In this document: positions 8,216-16,679 of the stretch, piece by piece
Layout: each line of letters opens with the position of its first letter
Numbering within the stretch: position 1 is the stretch's first letter
Translations under genes and position numbers: made by a program
Notes under the pieces: generated by a model
Seen by the model: the letters and a program-made list of their open reading frames with translations, nothing else
Databases searched by the model: none
What the model was told of the DNA's origin: nothing
Assembly: GCA_028699085.1 (NCBI GenBank)
Contig: JAQVVF010000008.1
Coordinates: 1-48,956, forward strand
Reading direction: 5' to 3'
Length of the DNA stretch: 48,956 bases
Origin: Patescibacteria group bacterium
Lineage (GTDB): Bacteria; Patescibacteriota; JABMPQ01; JAQVVF01

Positions 8216-8950
8216 TTACGCTTGTTCTATCTTCAGTTTCTCTAATTCCCCCAATATTTCAGTAGTGCTCTCATCTGGATTATACCATGAATAAAATAGC
8301 TCAACTACTTCTTGAGTATTAAGCTGTGCAGACTGGATGCCAATTCCGCCAAGTCCGCTGATTACTGAATTAACCCGTAGTAAAAGCTCTTCTTGCTGTT
8401 TCTGAAATCCGACTTGTTCTTCTTTTATTTTTGAGGCTGGCGAAATAATGCCTTTTATTTTGTCCATTATACCTTCCGTAGCTTCAATTCCTGCTGGTGA
8501 ATATGGAACAACAACATAATAATGACTTGTAGTAATATTTGCTAATTCAACCATTGACTTAATAAATTCAGCATATTCAGCTGTTTGCATTCGCAATAAT
8601 TCATTTTCCTGCATTCTTTCCGCTTCTTTAACTTTTTCTAAGTAACCGCCAATATTTAGTTTTCTAGTTTGAATGACAATTTGGATTGGAAAATTTAATG
8701 AATTCAAAAAATCTTGATAACCAAAAACTTTAGCTTTTTGTTCATCTTCAGACATCAAAGCAAAATTGATGGAAGAACACATAACTACTGCCCGCAATGC
8801 TTTGTTTTTTAAAATAATGATGCCATCTCTGATTCCTGAAACATTCAAAAATTTCTGAGTTGTCTCTTCTTCCTTCTTGACTGCTTTGCTTGAAAGCATT
8901 GTTTCTTCGGGCTTTACTTTTTTTATTTCTTTCTTTTTTTCTTTTGCCAT
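8216..8950 (-). CDS. TraC-like domain protein (VirB4 N-terminal-like)
   Basis: 244 residues. A Lys-rich N-terminus (about 1-20) is followed by the fold typical of TraC/VirB4 N-terminal regions: FLNVSGIRDGIIILKNKALR at about 32-52, FLNSLNFPIQIVIQTRKLNI near 82-101 and SHYYVVVPYSP near 140. No Walker motif, so it is not itself an ATPase. In Gram-positive and CPR conjugation-like loci such a protein partners VirB4 at the inner face of the membrane. It is transcribed with virB4, but the four-helix-bundle cassette lies between them. The weak AGGA 9 nt before its ATG comes from the upstream repeat arm. Confidence 0.8.
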   Translation of the reverse strand: MAKEKKKEIKKVKPEETMLSSKAVKKEEETTQKFLNVSGIRDGIIILKNKALRAVVMCSSINFALMSEDEQKAKVFGYQDFLNSLNFPIQIVIQTRKLNIGGYLEKVKEAERMQENELLRMQTAEYAEFIKSMVELANITTSHYYVVVPYSPAGIEATEGIMDKIKGIISPASKIKEEQVGFQKQQEELLLRVNSVISGLGGIGIQSAQLNTQEVVELFYSWYNPDESTTEILGELEKLKIEQA

Positions 8951-9445
8951 AATAGAAAATCCTAAGCACTAATATCTAAATTCTAAATAAATTCAAATTT
9001 CCAAAATACAAATTATCAAAATTATTTATTTGTTTTATTTTCTTTTTCAATAATTGATCCGAATATTTTTGTTAATTCTAATGCTTCTTGTATCAATGAA
9101 CTCTTTTCTTGCTCTAATTTTTTATTATTATCTACAAAAATTAAGTTTAACCAGTATCGACTTTCCTTAGCCTCTTTTCGGCAAATTTTAATTCTATGAT
9201 AGAAATCTTTTTTACTTAATGCCTCATTTGCTTCAATATAATTAGCTCCGACAGATCCTGATGACCTAATAACTTGTTTGCCATCTTCTATATTCGAAAT
9301 TGTTCTGGGAATTATCTTAACAAAATCCCTAGTACGTTTTGCAAAATTTAGTGTTCTTGGCTCTAAATCATAGTAGCTTGTTTTGGTCATTTTCTTTTAA
9401 GTTTTGAGTTTGTTTAGAATTTAGAGTTTAGGATTTAGAGTTTTT
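8951..9445. repeat. Inverted-repeat cassette carrying a four-helix-bundle ORF (subfamily A)
   Basis: The left arm (8957-9015) contains CTAAATTCTAAATAAATTCA; the reverse complement of the right arm (9391-9445) contains CTAAATTCTAAACAAACTCA. Between them lies the ORF 9022-9390. The right arm runs into the prgI-like gene and encodes its last residues and stop codon. Confidence 0.7.
9022..9390 (-). CDS. 23S rRNA-IVP-family four-helix-bundle protein (copy 3)
   Basis: 122 residues. Family marks: YYDLEPRTLNFAKR, SSGSVGANYIEANEALSKKD and ICRKEAKESRYWLNLI. It is the most divergent of the three copies and lacks the M(N/D)QFS opening. It lies between the PrgI-like and TraC-like genes in the same direction, so it would be translated from the same polycistronic mRNA. 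No Shine-Dalgarno site. Function unknown; see the cassette finding. Confidence 0.85.
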   Translation of the reverse strand: MTKTSYYDLEPRTLNFAKRTRDFVKIIPRTISNIEDGKQVIRSSGSVGANYIEANEALSKKDFYHRIKICRKEAKESRYWLNLIFVDNNKKLEQEKSSLIQEALELTKIFGSIIEKENKTNK

Positions 9446-9864
9446 TCATTCATGACCGTCTTGAAGTCTAATTGTCTCGCTAATCGATGAATTGAACTCG
9501 GTGTATATTTTTTTTCGCCAATTGTGATTTTTTCTGGACCTGATTTTTTATTTGTAAGATCATAAGCTTTTACTCTAGGAGCTCTAGCACTTTTATGCCA
9601 AACTAATACTTTTGGACCAAGCATAAATTTAAAAACTGCAGACAAATAATTAGTTAACGGGCGACCGTATGGTTTGACAAAAGCCAATGGCACAACTATC
9701 ATGCCGACAATGACTGCTAAAAAAATGAAAAGACTTAGATCAACAAAAGACCAAGCAATTAACAGAAATATGCCTCCGCCAAGCAAAAAGAAAAACTGCT
9801 TCAAAGTAAGAGGACCAATAATTTGATCTTCTATTTCAACAAATTGTGGAATGGGATATTGCAT
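9421..9864 (-). CDS. PrgI-family (VirB3-like) secretion membrane protein
   Basis: 147 residues from the internal start MQYPIPQFVEIEDQIIG, which is the conserved PrgI-family opening. The six residues MLRIFI in the track ORF come from an adjoining repeat arm and are probably not translated. Two hydrophobic helices (about 23-40 and 43-65) are followed by a soluble tail with GPKVLVWHK. The position before TraC-like and VirB4 genes is standard for this family, which is viewed as the VirB3 counterpart. The last residues LNPKL and the TAA stop are encoded by the inverted-repeat arm of the neighbouring cassette. Confidence 0.88.
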   Translation of the reverse strand: MQYPIPQFVEIEDQIIGPLTLKQFFFLLGGGIFLLIAWSFVDLSLFIFLAVIVGMIVVPLAFVKPYGRPLTNYLSAVFKFMLGPKVLVWHKSARAPRVKAYDLTNKKSGPEKITIGEKKYTPSSIHRLARQLDFKTVMNEKTLNPKL

Positions 9865-10002
9865 TATAAAAATTCTAAGCACTAAATACTAAATTCTAAA
9901 CAAATTCAAAGCACAAATTTTTAAATATTCAAAACAAGTTTTGATTTTTTAATTTTGGTAATTTGGATTTGTTTAGGATTTAGTATTTAGGATTTTGTAC
10001 TT
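9865..10002. repeat. AT-rich inverted repeat, ORF-less copy (subfamily A)
   Basis: Arms of about 60 nt. The left contains ACTAAATTCTAAACAAATTC and the reverse complement of the right contains ACTAAATCCTAAACAAATCC, around a centre with AAACAAGTTTTG. It fills the whole gap between the PrgI-like gene and the gene upstream of it. No ORF inside. Confidence 0.75.
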
Positions 10003-11415
10003 TTAGATCAACTTGCTGATGCTCTTGACAGCAATATATTCATCTTCTGTCAAAAATTCTGTTCCTTGTTTTTTTCTATCTTCTCCTATTTGGCTAATTG
10101 ATTTTTTTTCTGAAGAACTTTGATTTTCCATTGCCTCGTATAATTTAAATAACGGACTTTTCATAAAATTTTCTTGAGCTATTTTTCTTTCATCATGCGT
10201 CTTGGCAACTTCTCTAATTTTTGTCAATAAAGCTTGAGCTGCTTCTTTTGCAGTTGCGCCTAATTTTTTAAAATCAACAATACTGATATTTTGAATTTTA
10301 TTGATTTCTTTGGAAACTGGTTTTGTGGGTGTCAAAACTTTGTGTTCTTTATGAAAAACTTTTGCTGGCGGGTTTGGCATTTCTTCAACTTTTGGTTTTG
10401 TAATTTCTCTGACAACTTGTTTTTCTGGTAATGCTTTGATAACTTTTGCTTCTGATTCTATTTTTTTAGCCTTTTTTGGTTTACCGATATTTTTTAAAGA
10501 AGCAATAAATTTGTTTGCTGGCTCTTCTGCTTCAAGCTTTTTAATATCAATAGCTCCTTTCATTGCCTGTTCTGCCATTTTTTTGTTTTCTGCTAATATT
10601 TTTTCTCGTTTTTCTGTTTTGGGGGTAGGAAATGGAATAGAACGAACAGTGCCGGCTGATTCATTGACAGATTTGTTAACTTTTTGTAATTCTTTGGTAG
10701 TAAAATCTTCGACTGCGACAGGTTTTTTTAATTTAATATCATACATTTCAATGGGATAGCTGCCTAATCCTCCAACGTCAGTTACTTTGAGATGCAATTT
10801 ATCGTAAAACTGTAAAAGTATTTTAACTTGCTTTTTTTCTGCCTCATTTAATTTTCTAATATTTTGAGAATGAATAAAATAGCTGTTTCTTTCAACTAGA
10901 GAATGAATACCTGGTTCTGATGTATATTCATAATCCTTAATCCAATTTTGAATAGTTGGCTGAACTTCTGTACTGCCAAGAATAATGTTTTTTGTACCAA
11001 TTTTTTGCTGATTCTTTTTTATAGATGCTAAAATCTTGGTAAGAAAATCATCGCGAAAAGGCAATTGAATTAAATTGACAGCAGACCTTATAGATTTCTC
11101 TAGATCAATTTTTCTAACTAAAGCATCTTTAGTGTGCTTTTGAAAGAGATCTAAAATATCATTGTTGTCATAAAGAAAATCCAAGACATTGAATTTTAAA
11201 TAAATCATTATATGATGATATTTCTGATACATTTCGGGATTTTCTTCCTGAAAACTTGGATTTTTTTCTAAAGCATCGTGAATCGATAAATAAATCTGAA
11301 AAGCTTTTTTTGCATCATCTCCAGAAAAGAAAAAATTGGCACATTGCTGTATTTGCTTCAAAATTTTTGTATAAGTCTGATAATCAACTAATTTTTGTTT
11401 TGTCAATTTTTCCAT
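10003..11415 (-). CDS. Soluble protein of the secretion locus, unknown function
   Basis: 470 residues, no signal peptide or membrane segment. The N-terminal part (about 1-215) is helical (for example YLSIHDALEKNPSFQEENPE), with a glycine turn VTDVGGLGSYPIEMYD near 213-228. The middle (about 240-360) is Lys/Glu/Pro-rich and probably flexible. The C-terminal part returns to helices (TAKEAAQALLTKIREVAKTH). It lies 16 nt after the VirB6-like gene. Its fixed place inside the operon suggests a cytoplasmic partner of the channel or ATPase; that is inference from position only. No family recognised. Confidence 0.65.
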   Translation of the reverse strand: MEKLTKQKLVDYQTYTKILKQIQQCANFFFSGDDAKKAFQIYLSIHDALEKNPSFQEENPEMYQKYHHIMIYLKFNVLDFLYDNNDILDLFQKHTKDALVRKIDLEKSIRSAVNLIQLPFRDDFLTKILASIKKNQQKIGTKNIILGSTEVQPTIQNWIKDYEYTSEPGIHSLVERNSYFIHSQNIRKLNEAEKKQVKILLQFYDKLHLKVTDVGGLGSYPIEMYDIKLKKPVAVEDFTTKELQKVNKSVNESAGTVRSIPFPTPKTEKREKILAENKKMAEQAMKGAIDIKKLEAEEPANKFIASLKNIGKPKKAKKIESEAKVIKALPEKQVVREITKPKVEEMPNPPAKVFHKEHKVLTPTKPVSKEINKIQNISIVDFKKLGATAKEAAQALLTKIREVAKTHDERKIAQENFMKSPLFKLYEAMENQSSSEKKSISQIGEDRKKQGTEFLTEDEYIAVKSISKLI

Positions 11416-11431
11416 TTTTTGATGTTTTATT

Positions 11432-13744
11432 TTATGGTCTTGGTCCTTTACCTGCTGATGTTGGGGTAACTATTGGTGATGGAGCACTTGAACCACCACC
11501 CTTTATACCCATGCAGGAATCTAAAAATGCCTGGGCATTCTTTTTATCATTAGCACCTTCTATTTTATTAATTTCTTTTTGAATTTCATCTTTCATTCCA
11601 ATAATTGCGGATCTTGTTTCATCTTTTAAGAAACGGTCGGTTTGACTTGCCCAACCTGCGCCAATACCTTCACCATCCTGATCAGGATTTCCATGCAATA
11701 GAGTGAGAAATGCTCCAGATAGTTTTTTATTAACTTTTCTACTTTTAGGTACAAGTTTTGGTTTGCCAGTCTTTTTATCAATAATAATTTTGCCGGTCGT
11801 ATCTCTGCCTTCTACAAGAACAACCTTTCCTTTGGCATCTCTTTCATATTCATATTGTTCTTCAACAAAAGCTGTTCGATGTGCCGCAACGGCCTCATTG
11901 GCTCCTTTTTTACGCCAGAAAATTGCGGCTGTTTTGGCTTGGTCTTCTTTCGTTCTAAATTCGTGCTCTCCGGTTTGTGGGTTTAATGTTGACATACCGG
12001 CTTGCGCATAATCACCATTCTTTCTTTTTGATTCATCTACATTGCCAGCAATATAAGCTGCTCTTTTTTCACCAAATACTTTTGTTAATAGCTCTTCATG
12101 AAATTGAGCATTGTTAGTCCCTATATTAGCGGCAGATATTTTTTGATCTAATATTTCTGCTCCTAACTCCGGATGGTTTGCAATTTCATTTTCATCAACT
12201 TGCGAGGCAAGCAACGTATAAGCTGCTTCAGCTTTGTCTTTATCTCCGGACCTTACTGCTCTTGAAAATTCTTCTAAATAAAAAGCTGGGTTACCACGAC
12301 CATCTCGTTTTAAATCTGACATATGTTTATCGACATTTTCCATTTGACCTCGACGCACATAATCAGTTTCGTCTTTACCCATTCCAGGTATTTTATTAGT
12401 TATTTTATTAATGCCTTGGTGAACATAACCAGCAACACCAGACATTGCTTCAGCAGTACGTTTTGCCTGTCTTTCTTTCCAACCAAGTGCTAGTGCGGTT
12501 GGGCTCAAATATTTGGTTCTATCACCCCATTTTTCGGCTGTATCAGTTTCAGCACCAAGTTTTTTTAGTCCACCGGAAATCATCTTTCCAAGTGTGCCTT
12601 TTGATCCACTAGCTAATGACTCGTTTCCTTTTCTCCAAGCAAAACCGCCAGCTAAAGCGCCAGCTCCTAACAATCCTTTTTTGACTAATCCCATAGCAGC
12701 ACCAGCAAGTCCATTTGCTGCTTCTTTAGAAAAAGTAAATCCAACAAACATGATACCGCAAGAAATAGCCATGCCAAAAAATTGACCAATCGTACCAGCT
12801 GACATTCCGACATTAGTTTGAAATTGTTGGCCAACGCCATTGGCGAGGCCTTGTATACCGCCACCTTGGGAAAATTTGACAGCAAAGAGCAAAGCTAGAA
12901 GATAGCAAATACAGACAACTGGTCCAATAAATAAATATTTTGTGAATTCTTCCCACCATTTTGAAGCATATTTTTGTGTTACTGGTAAAACATTCAATAC
13001 GAAAGCAACTGGCGAAAAAACTGTCAAAATCATGAGAACAACTGTACGAATAACTAATAAAACGGCTAGTCCAGCTAAAGCCATAGTGAACATTCCTAAA
13101 AAGCCAACTATTGCGACATTCGTGCCTAATACTGCTGGTTCTGTACTCCAAGCTGACAAACCCTTACCTAAAGTTAAGCTTAGGTCAAGGAAACTGGAAA
13201 CATTAAATAATGCTAATAATGAAGCTGAAGCAGTAGCGCCATTTTGAGTGCCCATAATCCCACTCATAATGGCATTAGAAAAATCAACTAGTGTCAAAGC
13301 AATAGTCTTGCTGAAATTGACTAATAATGCAGCAACTAATAATTTTGGCAACAAAGCTTTAAAATGGTATGACTCAATTTTCAATATTGTGGCAAAAGCA
13401 ATTCCAAGTAAAGCTAAAACAAAAAGAATATTTAAGATGTCGCGAACTATTACCCAGCCAGCAGTAACTATTTCATTCATTGAGCTAGCATCAATTGTTG
13501 TCCCACCAATCACCCAATCAAATACAGTACCGGTTATCCATAAGAATAAAGTGATTACACCCACAGCAAGATAACAAATTCCGCCGATAATTGCATTTAC
13601 CACTCCAAGCACTCCGCTTCCAAGGGTTCCAGCTCCAGCAGGTGCTGGCGTTTGTGCTGAAACAAAAAACATTGGTATCAAAAATAGAGCAAGAGAAATT
13701 GCGATAATGAGTATTTTTCTAGTTTTAGCTTTATTTTTGAACAA
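11432..13744 (-). CDS. VirB6/TrbL-like polytopic channel protein with long cytoplasmic tail
   Basis: 770 residues. The start is TTG, 2 nt after the upstream stop (TAAAATTG); no upstream ATG exists and the TTG gives an intact signal-like N-terminus. Residues about 1-380 hold roughly eight hydrophobic helices, including VRDILNILFVLALLGIAFAT and LLVAALLVNFSKTIALTLVD, the usual CPR VirB6/TrbL pattern. From about 380 the protein is soluble, charged and Ala/Lys-rich and ends with Pro/Gly/Ser. This would be the inner-membrane channel component of the secretion-like apparatus. The long tail is larger than the membrane part is likely to need and may bind cytoplasmic partners. Confidence 0.82.
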   Translation of the reverse strand: MFKNKAKTRKILIIAISLALFLIPMFFVSAQTPAPAGAGTLGSGVLGVVNAIIGGICYLAVGVITLFLWITGTVFDWVIGGTTIDASSMNEIVTAGWVIVRDILNILFVLALLGIAFATILKIESYHFKALLPKLLVAALLVNFSKTIALTLVDFSNAIMSGIMGTQNGATASASLLALFNVSSFLDLSLTLGKGLSAWSTEPAVLGTNVAIVGFLGMFTMALAGLAVLLVIRTVVLMILTVFSPVAFVLNVLPVTQKYASKWWEEFTKYLFIGPVVCICYLLALLFAVKFSQGGGIQGLANGVGQQFQTNVGMSAGTIGQFFGMAISCGIMFVGFTFSKEAANGLAGAAMGLVKKGLLGAGALAGGFAWRKGNESLASGSKGTLGKMISGGLKKLGAETDTAEKWGDRTKYLSPTALALGWKERQAKRTAEAMSGVAGYVHQGINKITNKIPGMGKDETDYVRRGQMENVDKHMSDLKRDGRGNPAFYLEEFSRAVRSGDKDKAEAAYTLLASQVDENEIANHPELGAEILDQKISAANIGTNNAQFHEELLTKVFGEKRAAYIAGNVDESKRKNGDYAQAGMSTLNPQTGEHEFRTKEDQAKTAAIFWRKKGANEAVAAHRTAFVEEQYEYERDAKGKVVLVEGRDTTGKIIIDKKTGKPKLVPKSRKVNKKLSGAFLTLLHGNPDQDGEGIGAGWASQTDRFLKDETRSAIIGMKDEIQKEINKIEGANDKKNAQAFLDSCMGIKGGGSSAPSPIVTPTSAGKGPRP

Positions 13745-13746
13745 TT

Positions 13747-14589
13747 TTATAGTTTATCGTATATAGAATAAATGAATTTATTTTTCATCATATCAGTGAC
13801 AACTCCAGCCAAGGCAGCGACATCATTAATCATCTGTGCTTTTAGGGCAGAATCCATTGGATCGCGAACACTACTTTTTACTAATTCGGCAACAACCGCA
13901 CCAGGAGATACGACGCGACAATTGTCTGGTCGCTGACTCTCTGGAACACCAGAACAGTCATAATTACCTAAAAAGCCTTCATTAATTAACATTTCAAAAC
14001 GAATGTTTTGCTGGCGCTGATTGATTTGGGTATTAATATTATCACGTAATTTAAACCAAGTACCAAATTGATTTGCCTCGCCATAAAGACTAAAATGGAA
14101 ATTTTGATAATAATAATTTTTTACGTCTTGCCAAGCTTGTTCACTGTCGCCAGAAAATAGCTTTTCAGCAGTTTGGGCAAGCTGGCTTTGATCAAAAGTA
14201 CAATCTGGAGCAAATCCAGTGTCATCATACATTTGCAAAAGAGCAACTCTAATATCAGCACCAATTGTCGCGCAAAGATTAAAACCAACATATTCTTGTA
14301 AAATGGCATTAGCAGTTTGAAAAGCAAGATCATGTATTAGCCAGTCTTTGACATTATTCCAGCTAAGCTTGAAATCGCCTGTTGAAACAAATGATAAAAC
14401 CATATCTCGAACTAAAGGATAAACTGCTGCTTTCCAAACAGTGATACCAATACGATCAGCTGTGTCTCTTGGAACATCGGAGACTACTACTGTTGGAATA
14501 GCATCTGCCTTTTTGACAGTCAAAAGAGTGGCATTATAAGTAATGAATAAGGCTAAAATTAGAAATAATACTGATAATTTTTTAAACAT
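13747..14589 (-). CDS. Secreted protein adjacent to VirB6-like gene, unknown function
   Basis: 280 residues, signal peptide 1-31 (ends KKADA). The mature part is helical with conserved-looking aromatic motifs (YYYQNFHFSLYGEANQFGTW) and four or five Cys (NLCATIGAD, APDCTFD, NYDCSGVPES, DNCRVV) that could form disulfides outside the membrane. It overlaps the upstream gene as TAATG, so it is translationally coupled. Position next to VirB6 is where VirB5/TrbJ-type proteins occur in other systems, but I see no sequence match; treat that as positional inference only. Confidence 0.65.
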   Translation of the reverse strand: MFKKLSVLFLILALFITYNATLLTVKKADAIPTVVVSDVPRDTADRIGITVWKAAVYPLVRDMVLSFVSTGDFKLSWNNVKDWLIHDLAFQTANAILQEYVGFNLCATIGADIRVALLQMYDDTGFAPDCTFDQSQLAQTAEKLFSGDSEQAWQDVKNYYYQNFHFSLYGEANQFGTWFKLRDNINTQINQRQQNIRFEMLINEGFLGNYDCSGVPESQRPDNCRVVSPGAVVAELVKSSVRDPMDSALKAQMINDVAALAGVVTDMMKNKFIYSIYDKL

Positions 14590-15632
14590 TAGTAAGTTGA
14601 TAATTCTTTTATTTTTACGAAAATATCTTCGTATAAAATTTTGTTTAATGACAAGATATCTTTCAGGGCCTGAGATAGCGTTGGAACATTATTACTCTGT
14701 GCATTAGCAATAATTTCGTATTTTTGAGATAAGGTTTTAAAAACAGAAATTGTCTTTTTGTGGACGCTTATAAATTCAGAATCGTTTGGGACGGCAATCT
14801 TTGCTAACTCTTCAGCTGACTTTTTGAAAGCTTGCGAAATTTTGTTAGTTGCTTCAATTTCTCCAAATTCAGAAATCATCTCATCTTGAATGCTTGGATC
14901 AATTATAAAATTTAGATTTTGTTTTGTAATATTATCAAATGATTCAAAATATTTGTCTTTGCTTGAAGAATCAAATGAATCTGTTGAAATTAGAATCTCT
15001 GAATCTGAAACTTCTACTAAACTTAATTCTTGATTTGATCCACTGACAATTTGATCAATATATTTTTGGAGTTCTTCTGCTTGATCTGAATTAAGAACGC
15101 TTTCTAGAGAATCAATTGATGAGCCAGAAGTTAAATCAACGCCAGTGATTTCTTTTGCTTCTTGTTTTTTATCATCTGGAATCTGGCTAAGCAAGGCTTT
15201 TATATTTCCTAAATTTGCTTTTTTGGGATCAAAACCATTGGCGATTTCTTCACCATCTGAATAGCCATCAAAATCAGTATCAGCACTACTTGGATCAGTG
15301 CCAAATTTTGCTTCATCACTGCCAATTAAACCATCACCATCTTGATCTAAAGAATCTTTTGTTTCAGCGACATTAGGATTATGCTTGGAATCGACTTCTT
15401 GCTTGTCAGGAAAACCATCGGAATCTGAATCTGCCAAATAAGGATTAGTGCCAAGTATTCTTTCCTGATCATCAACAATACCGTCGCTATCAGAATCAAG
15501 ACTTGATTGAAAAATAGAACTTTCAGAACTTTGATTATTCTCTTGATATTTTTGTGCGAAAATATAGCCTACACCAAAGATAAACAGGCCGGAAATAACA
15601 AGCAGAAATAGCTTGAACTTTCTTTTCGCCAT
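14589..15632 (-). CDS. Membrane-anchored protein with thrombospondin type 3-like calcium repeats
   Basis: 347 residues. N-terminal transmembrane anchor (about 6-26), then residues about 45-135 contain Asp-rich repeats: DSDSDGIVDDQERILGTNP, DSDSDGFPDKQEVD, DQDGDGLIGSDEAKFGTDP and DTDFDGYSDGEEIANGFDP. These are the DxDxDG calcium loops of thrombospondin type 3 repeats, expected to form a rigid calcium-dependent rod. The rest (about 150-347) is helical and unknown. It is the first gene after the operon promoter, with a leader of about 30 nt and no Shine-Dalgarno site. Probably an extracellular structural component. Confidence 0.78.
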   Translation of the reverse strand: MAKRKFKLFLLVISGLFIFGVGYIFAQKYQENNQSSESSIFQSSLDSDSDGIVDDQERILGTNPYLADSDSDGFPDKQEVDSKHNPNVAETKDSLDQDGDGLIGSDEAKFGTDPSSADTDFDGYSDGEEIANGFDPKKANLGNIKALLSQIPDDKKQEAKEITGVDLTSGSSIDSLESVLNSDQAEELQKYIDQIVSGSNQELSLVEVSDSEILISTDSFDSSSKDKYFESFDNITKQNLNFIIDPSIQDEMISEFGEIEATNKISQAFKKSAEELAKIAVPNDSEFISVHKKTISVFKTLSQKYEIIANAQSNNVPTLSQALKDILSLNKILYEDIFVKIKELSTY

Positions 15633-15667
15633 TTGTTTTTTGTTTTAAAGATTTTTTGCTTTACTTA

Positions 15668-15696
15668 ATAATACCAATTATACTCTTTTGTGTCAA
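15668..15696 (-). promoter_or_regulatory. Sigma70-type promoter of the secretion operon
   Basis: On the minus strand: TTGACA, 17-nt spacer, TATTAT, about 35 nt before the ATG at 15632. This is the best promoter for the 15-kb block of same-strand genes. The rest of the gap to rsmA (15697-15878) holds an AATATTTAATATT-type short palindromic repeat (15709-15731) and a TTATACACA DnaA-box-like site (15789-15797, minus strand), but no gene. Confidence 0.8.
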
Positions 15697-15878
15697 AGAC
15701 GTGATTATTGAATACTCAATATTAAATATTGTTTTTTTATTCTTGTTTAAGCCTAAATAAAATAACTTTTACTTTGATTTTTGATAGTTGTGTATAACTT
15801 TAAGCTAACTAGGAGGCTTGACCTTTTCTAAAAAAATATGACTAGAAATCTAAAAAAACTATTCAAGAAAATAACGAC

Positions 15879-16673
15879 TCACTTTTTAGTAAAAGGTCGA
15901 ACTTCTTCGTAAATTTCTGCCCACTCTTCTAAACTCAAAGTTTGTGCTCTTCTTTCTGGATCAATGCCTGCCTTTTGTAATAATTTTTTTGCTTCTTCTT
16001 TGTTAATATGCAAGCTTGAAGAAAAATTATTATGAAGCTGTTTTCTTTTTTGAGAAAAACCTATTTTTAATATTTTAAAAAATTCGTTAACATCTTTAAC
16101 TTTAATTTTTGGCTCTTTAAAAACATTAATTTTTATAATTGCTGCATCTACTTCAGGAATTGGATTGAAATTTTCTTTAGGAACAAAATCAATAATTTCT
16201 GGTTTGGCATAAAACTGAACGGAATTAGAAAGCAAGCTTGCATGTGGCGGTTGATCGCAAATTCTTTGAGCAACTTCTTTCTGGATTATCAAAACCATCA
16301 TTGTCGGCTTATTTTCTAATTCAAGGAAGACTCTTAAAAAACGCGAAGTGAGGTAAAATGGCAGATTGGAAATTATTTTGTAATATTTAATATTAAATAT
16401 TGAATATTGTTGCTGTAAAATATCGCCTGAAATAATTTTTAAATTTTTGGTGTTTTTAAATTTGTTTTCTAAATATTTAACTAACTCTGGATCTTTTTCT
16501 ACTGCAATAACTTGTTTAACTTTATTTAATAATTTTCCTGTGATTGCACCTTGACCTGGACCAACTTCTAAAATTAAATCTTCAGATGATAAATTCGCGA
16601 CTGATAACATCTTATCAACGATTTTTTCATTTTCTAAAAAATTTTGGCCAAGGACTTTATTTGGATAAATCAT
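15879..16673 (-). CDS. rsmA: 16S rRNA dimethyladenosine transferase
   Basis: 264 residues, full length for RsmA/KsgA, which dimethylates two adjacent adenosines in the 16S rRNA 3' hairpin. SAM-binding motif LEVGPGQGAITG (about 35-46), acidic motif VEKDPELVKYLE, and catalytic NLPF (usually NLPY) near 104. NFNPIPEVDAAII matches the conserved family block. Start MIYPNKVLGQNFL is the typical opening. Only 6 nt separate it from the uvrD stop, so the two form an operon. It ends at TGA, good evidence that TGA is a stop in this genome. A palindromic AT repeat is embedded in frame and encodes YSIFNIKYYK (see findings). Confidence 0.95.
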   Translation of the reverse strand: MIYPNKVLGQNFLENEKIVDKMLSVANLSSEDLILEVGPGQGAITGKLLNKVKQVIAVEKDPELVKYLENKFKNTKNLKIISGDILQQQYSIFNIKYYKIISNLPFYLTSRFLRVFLELENKPTMMVLIIQKEVAQRICDQPPHASLLSNSVQFYAKPEIIDFVPKENFNPIPEVDAAIIKINVFKEPKIKVKDVNEFFKILKIGFSQKRKQLHNNFSSSLHINKEEAKKLLQKAGIDPERRAQTLSLEEWAEIYEEVRPFTKK

Positions 16674-16679
16674 AAATTT

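Noticed and set aside
5468-9390. Diversity-generating retroelement (four-helix-bundle proteins resemble Avd)
   Set aside because: No reverse transcriptase and no template/variable repeat pair could be found in the window.
5468-9390. Intervening sequences inside a 23S rRNA gene
   Set aside because: The flanking sequence codes for secretion proteins on both sides; no rRNA sequence is present.
1-15696. Conjugative plasmid or ICE
   Set aside because: No relaxase, coupling protein, integrase, origin of transfer or att repeats are seen; the block runs directly into housekeeping genes. A chromosomal secretion/pilus-like locus is the safer reading.
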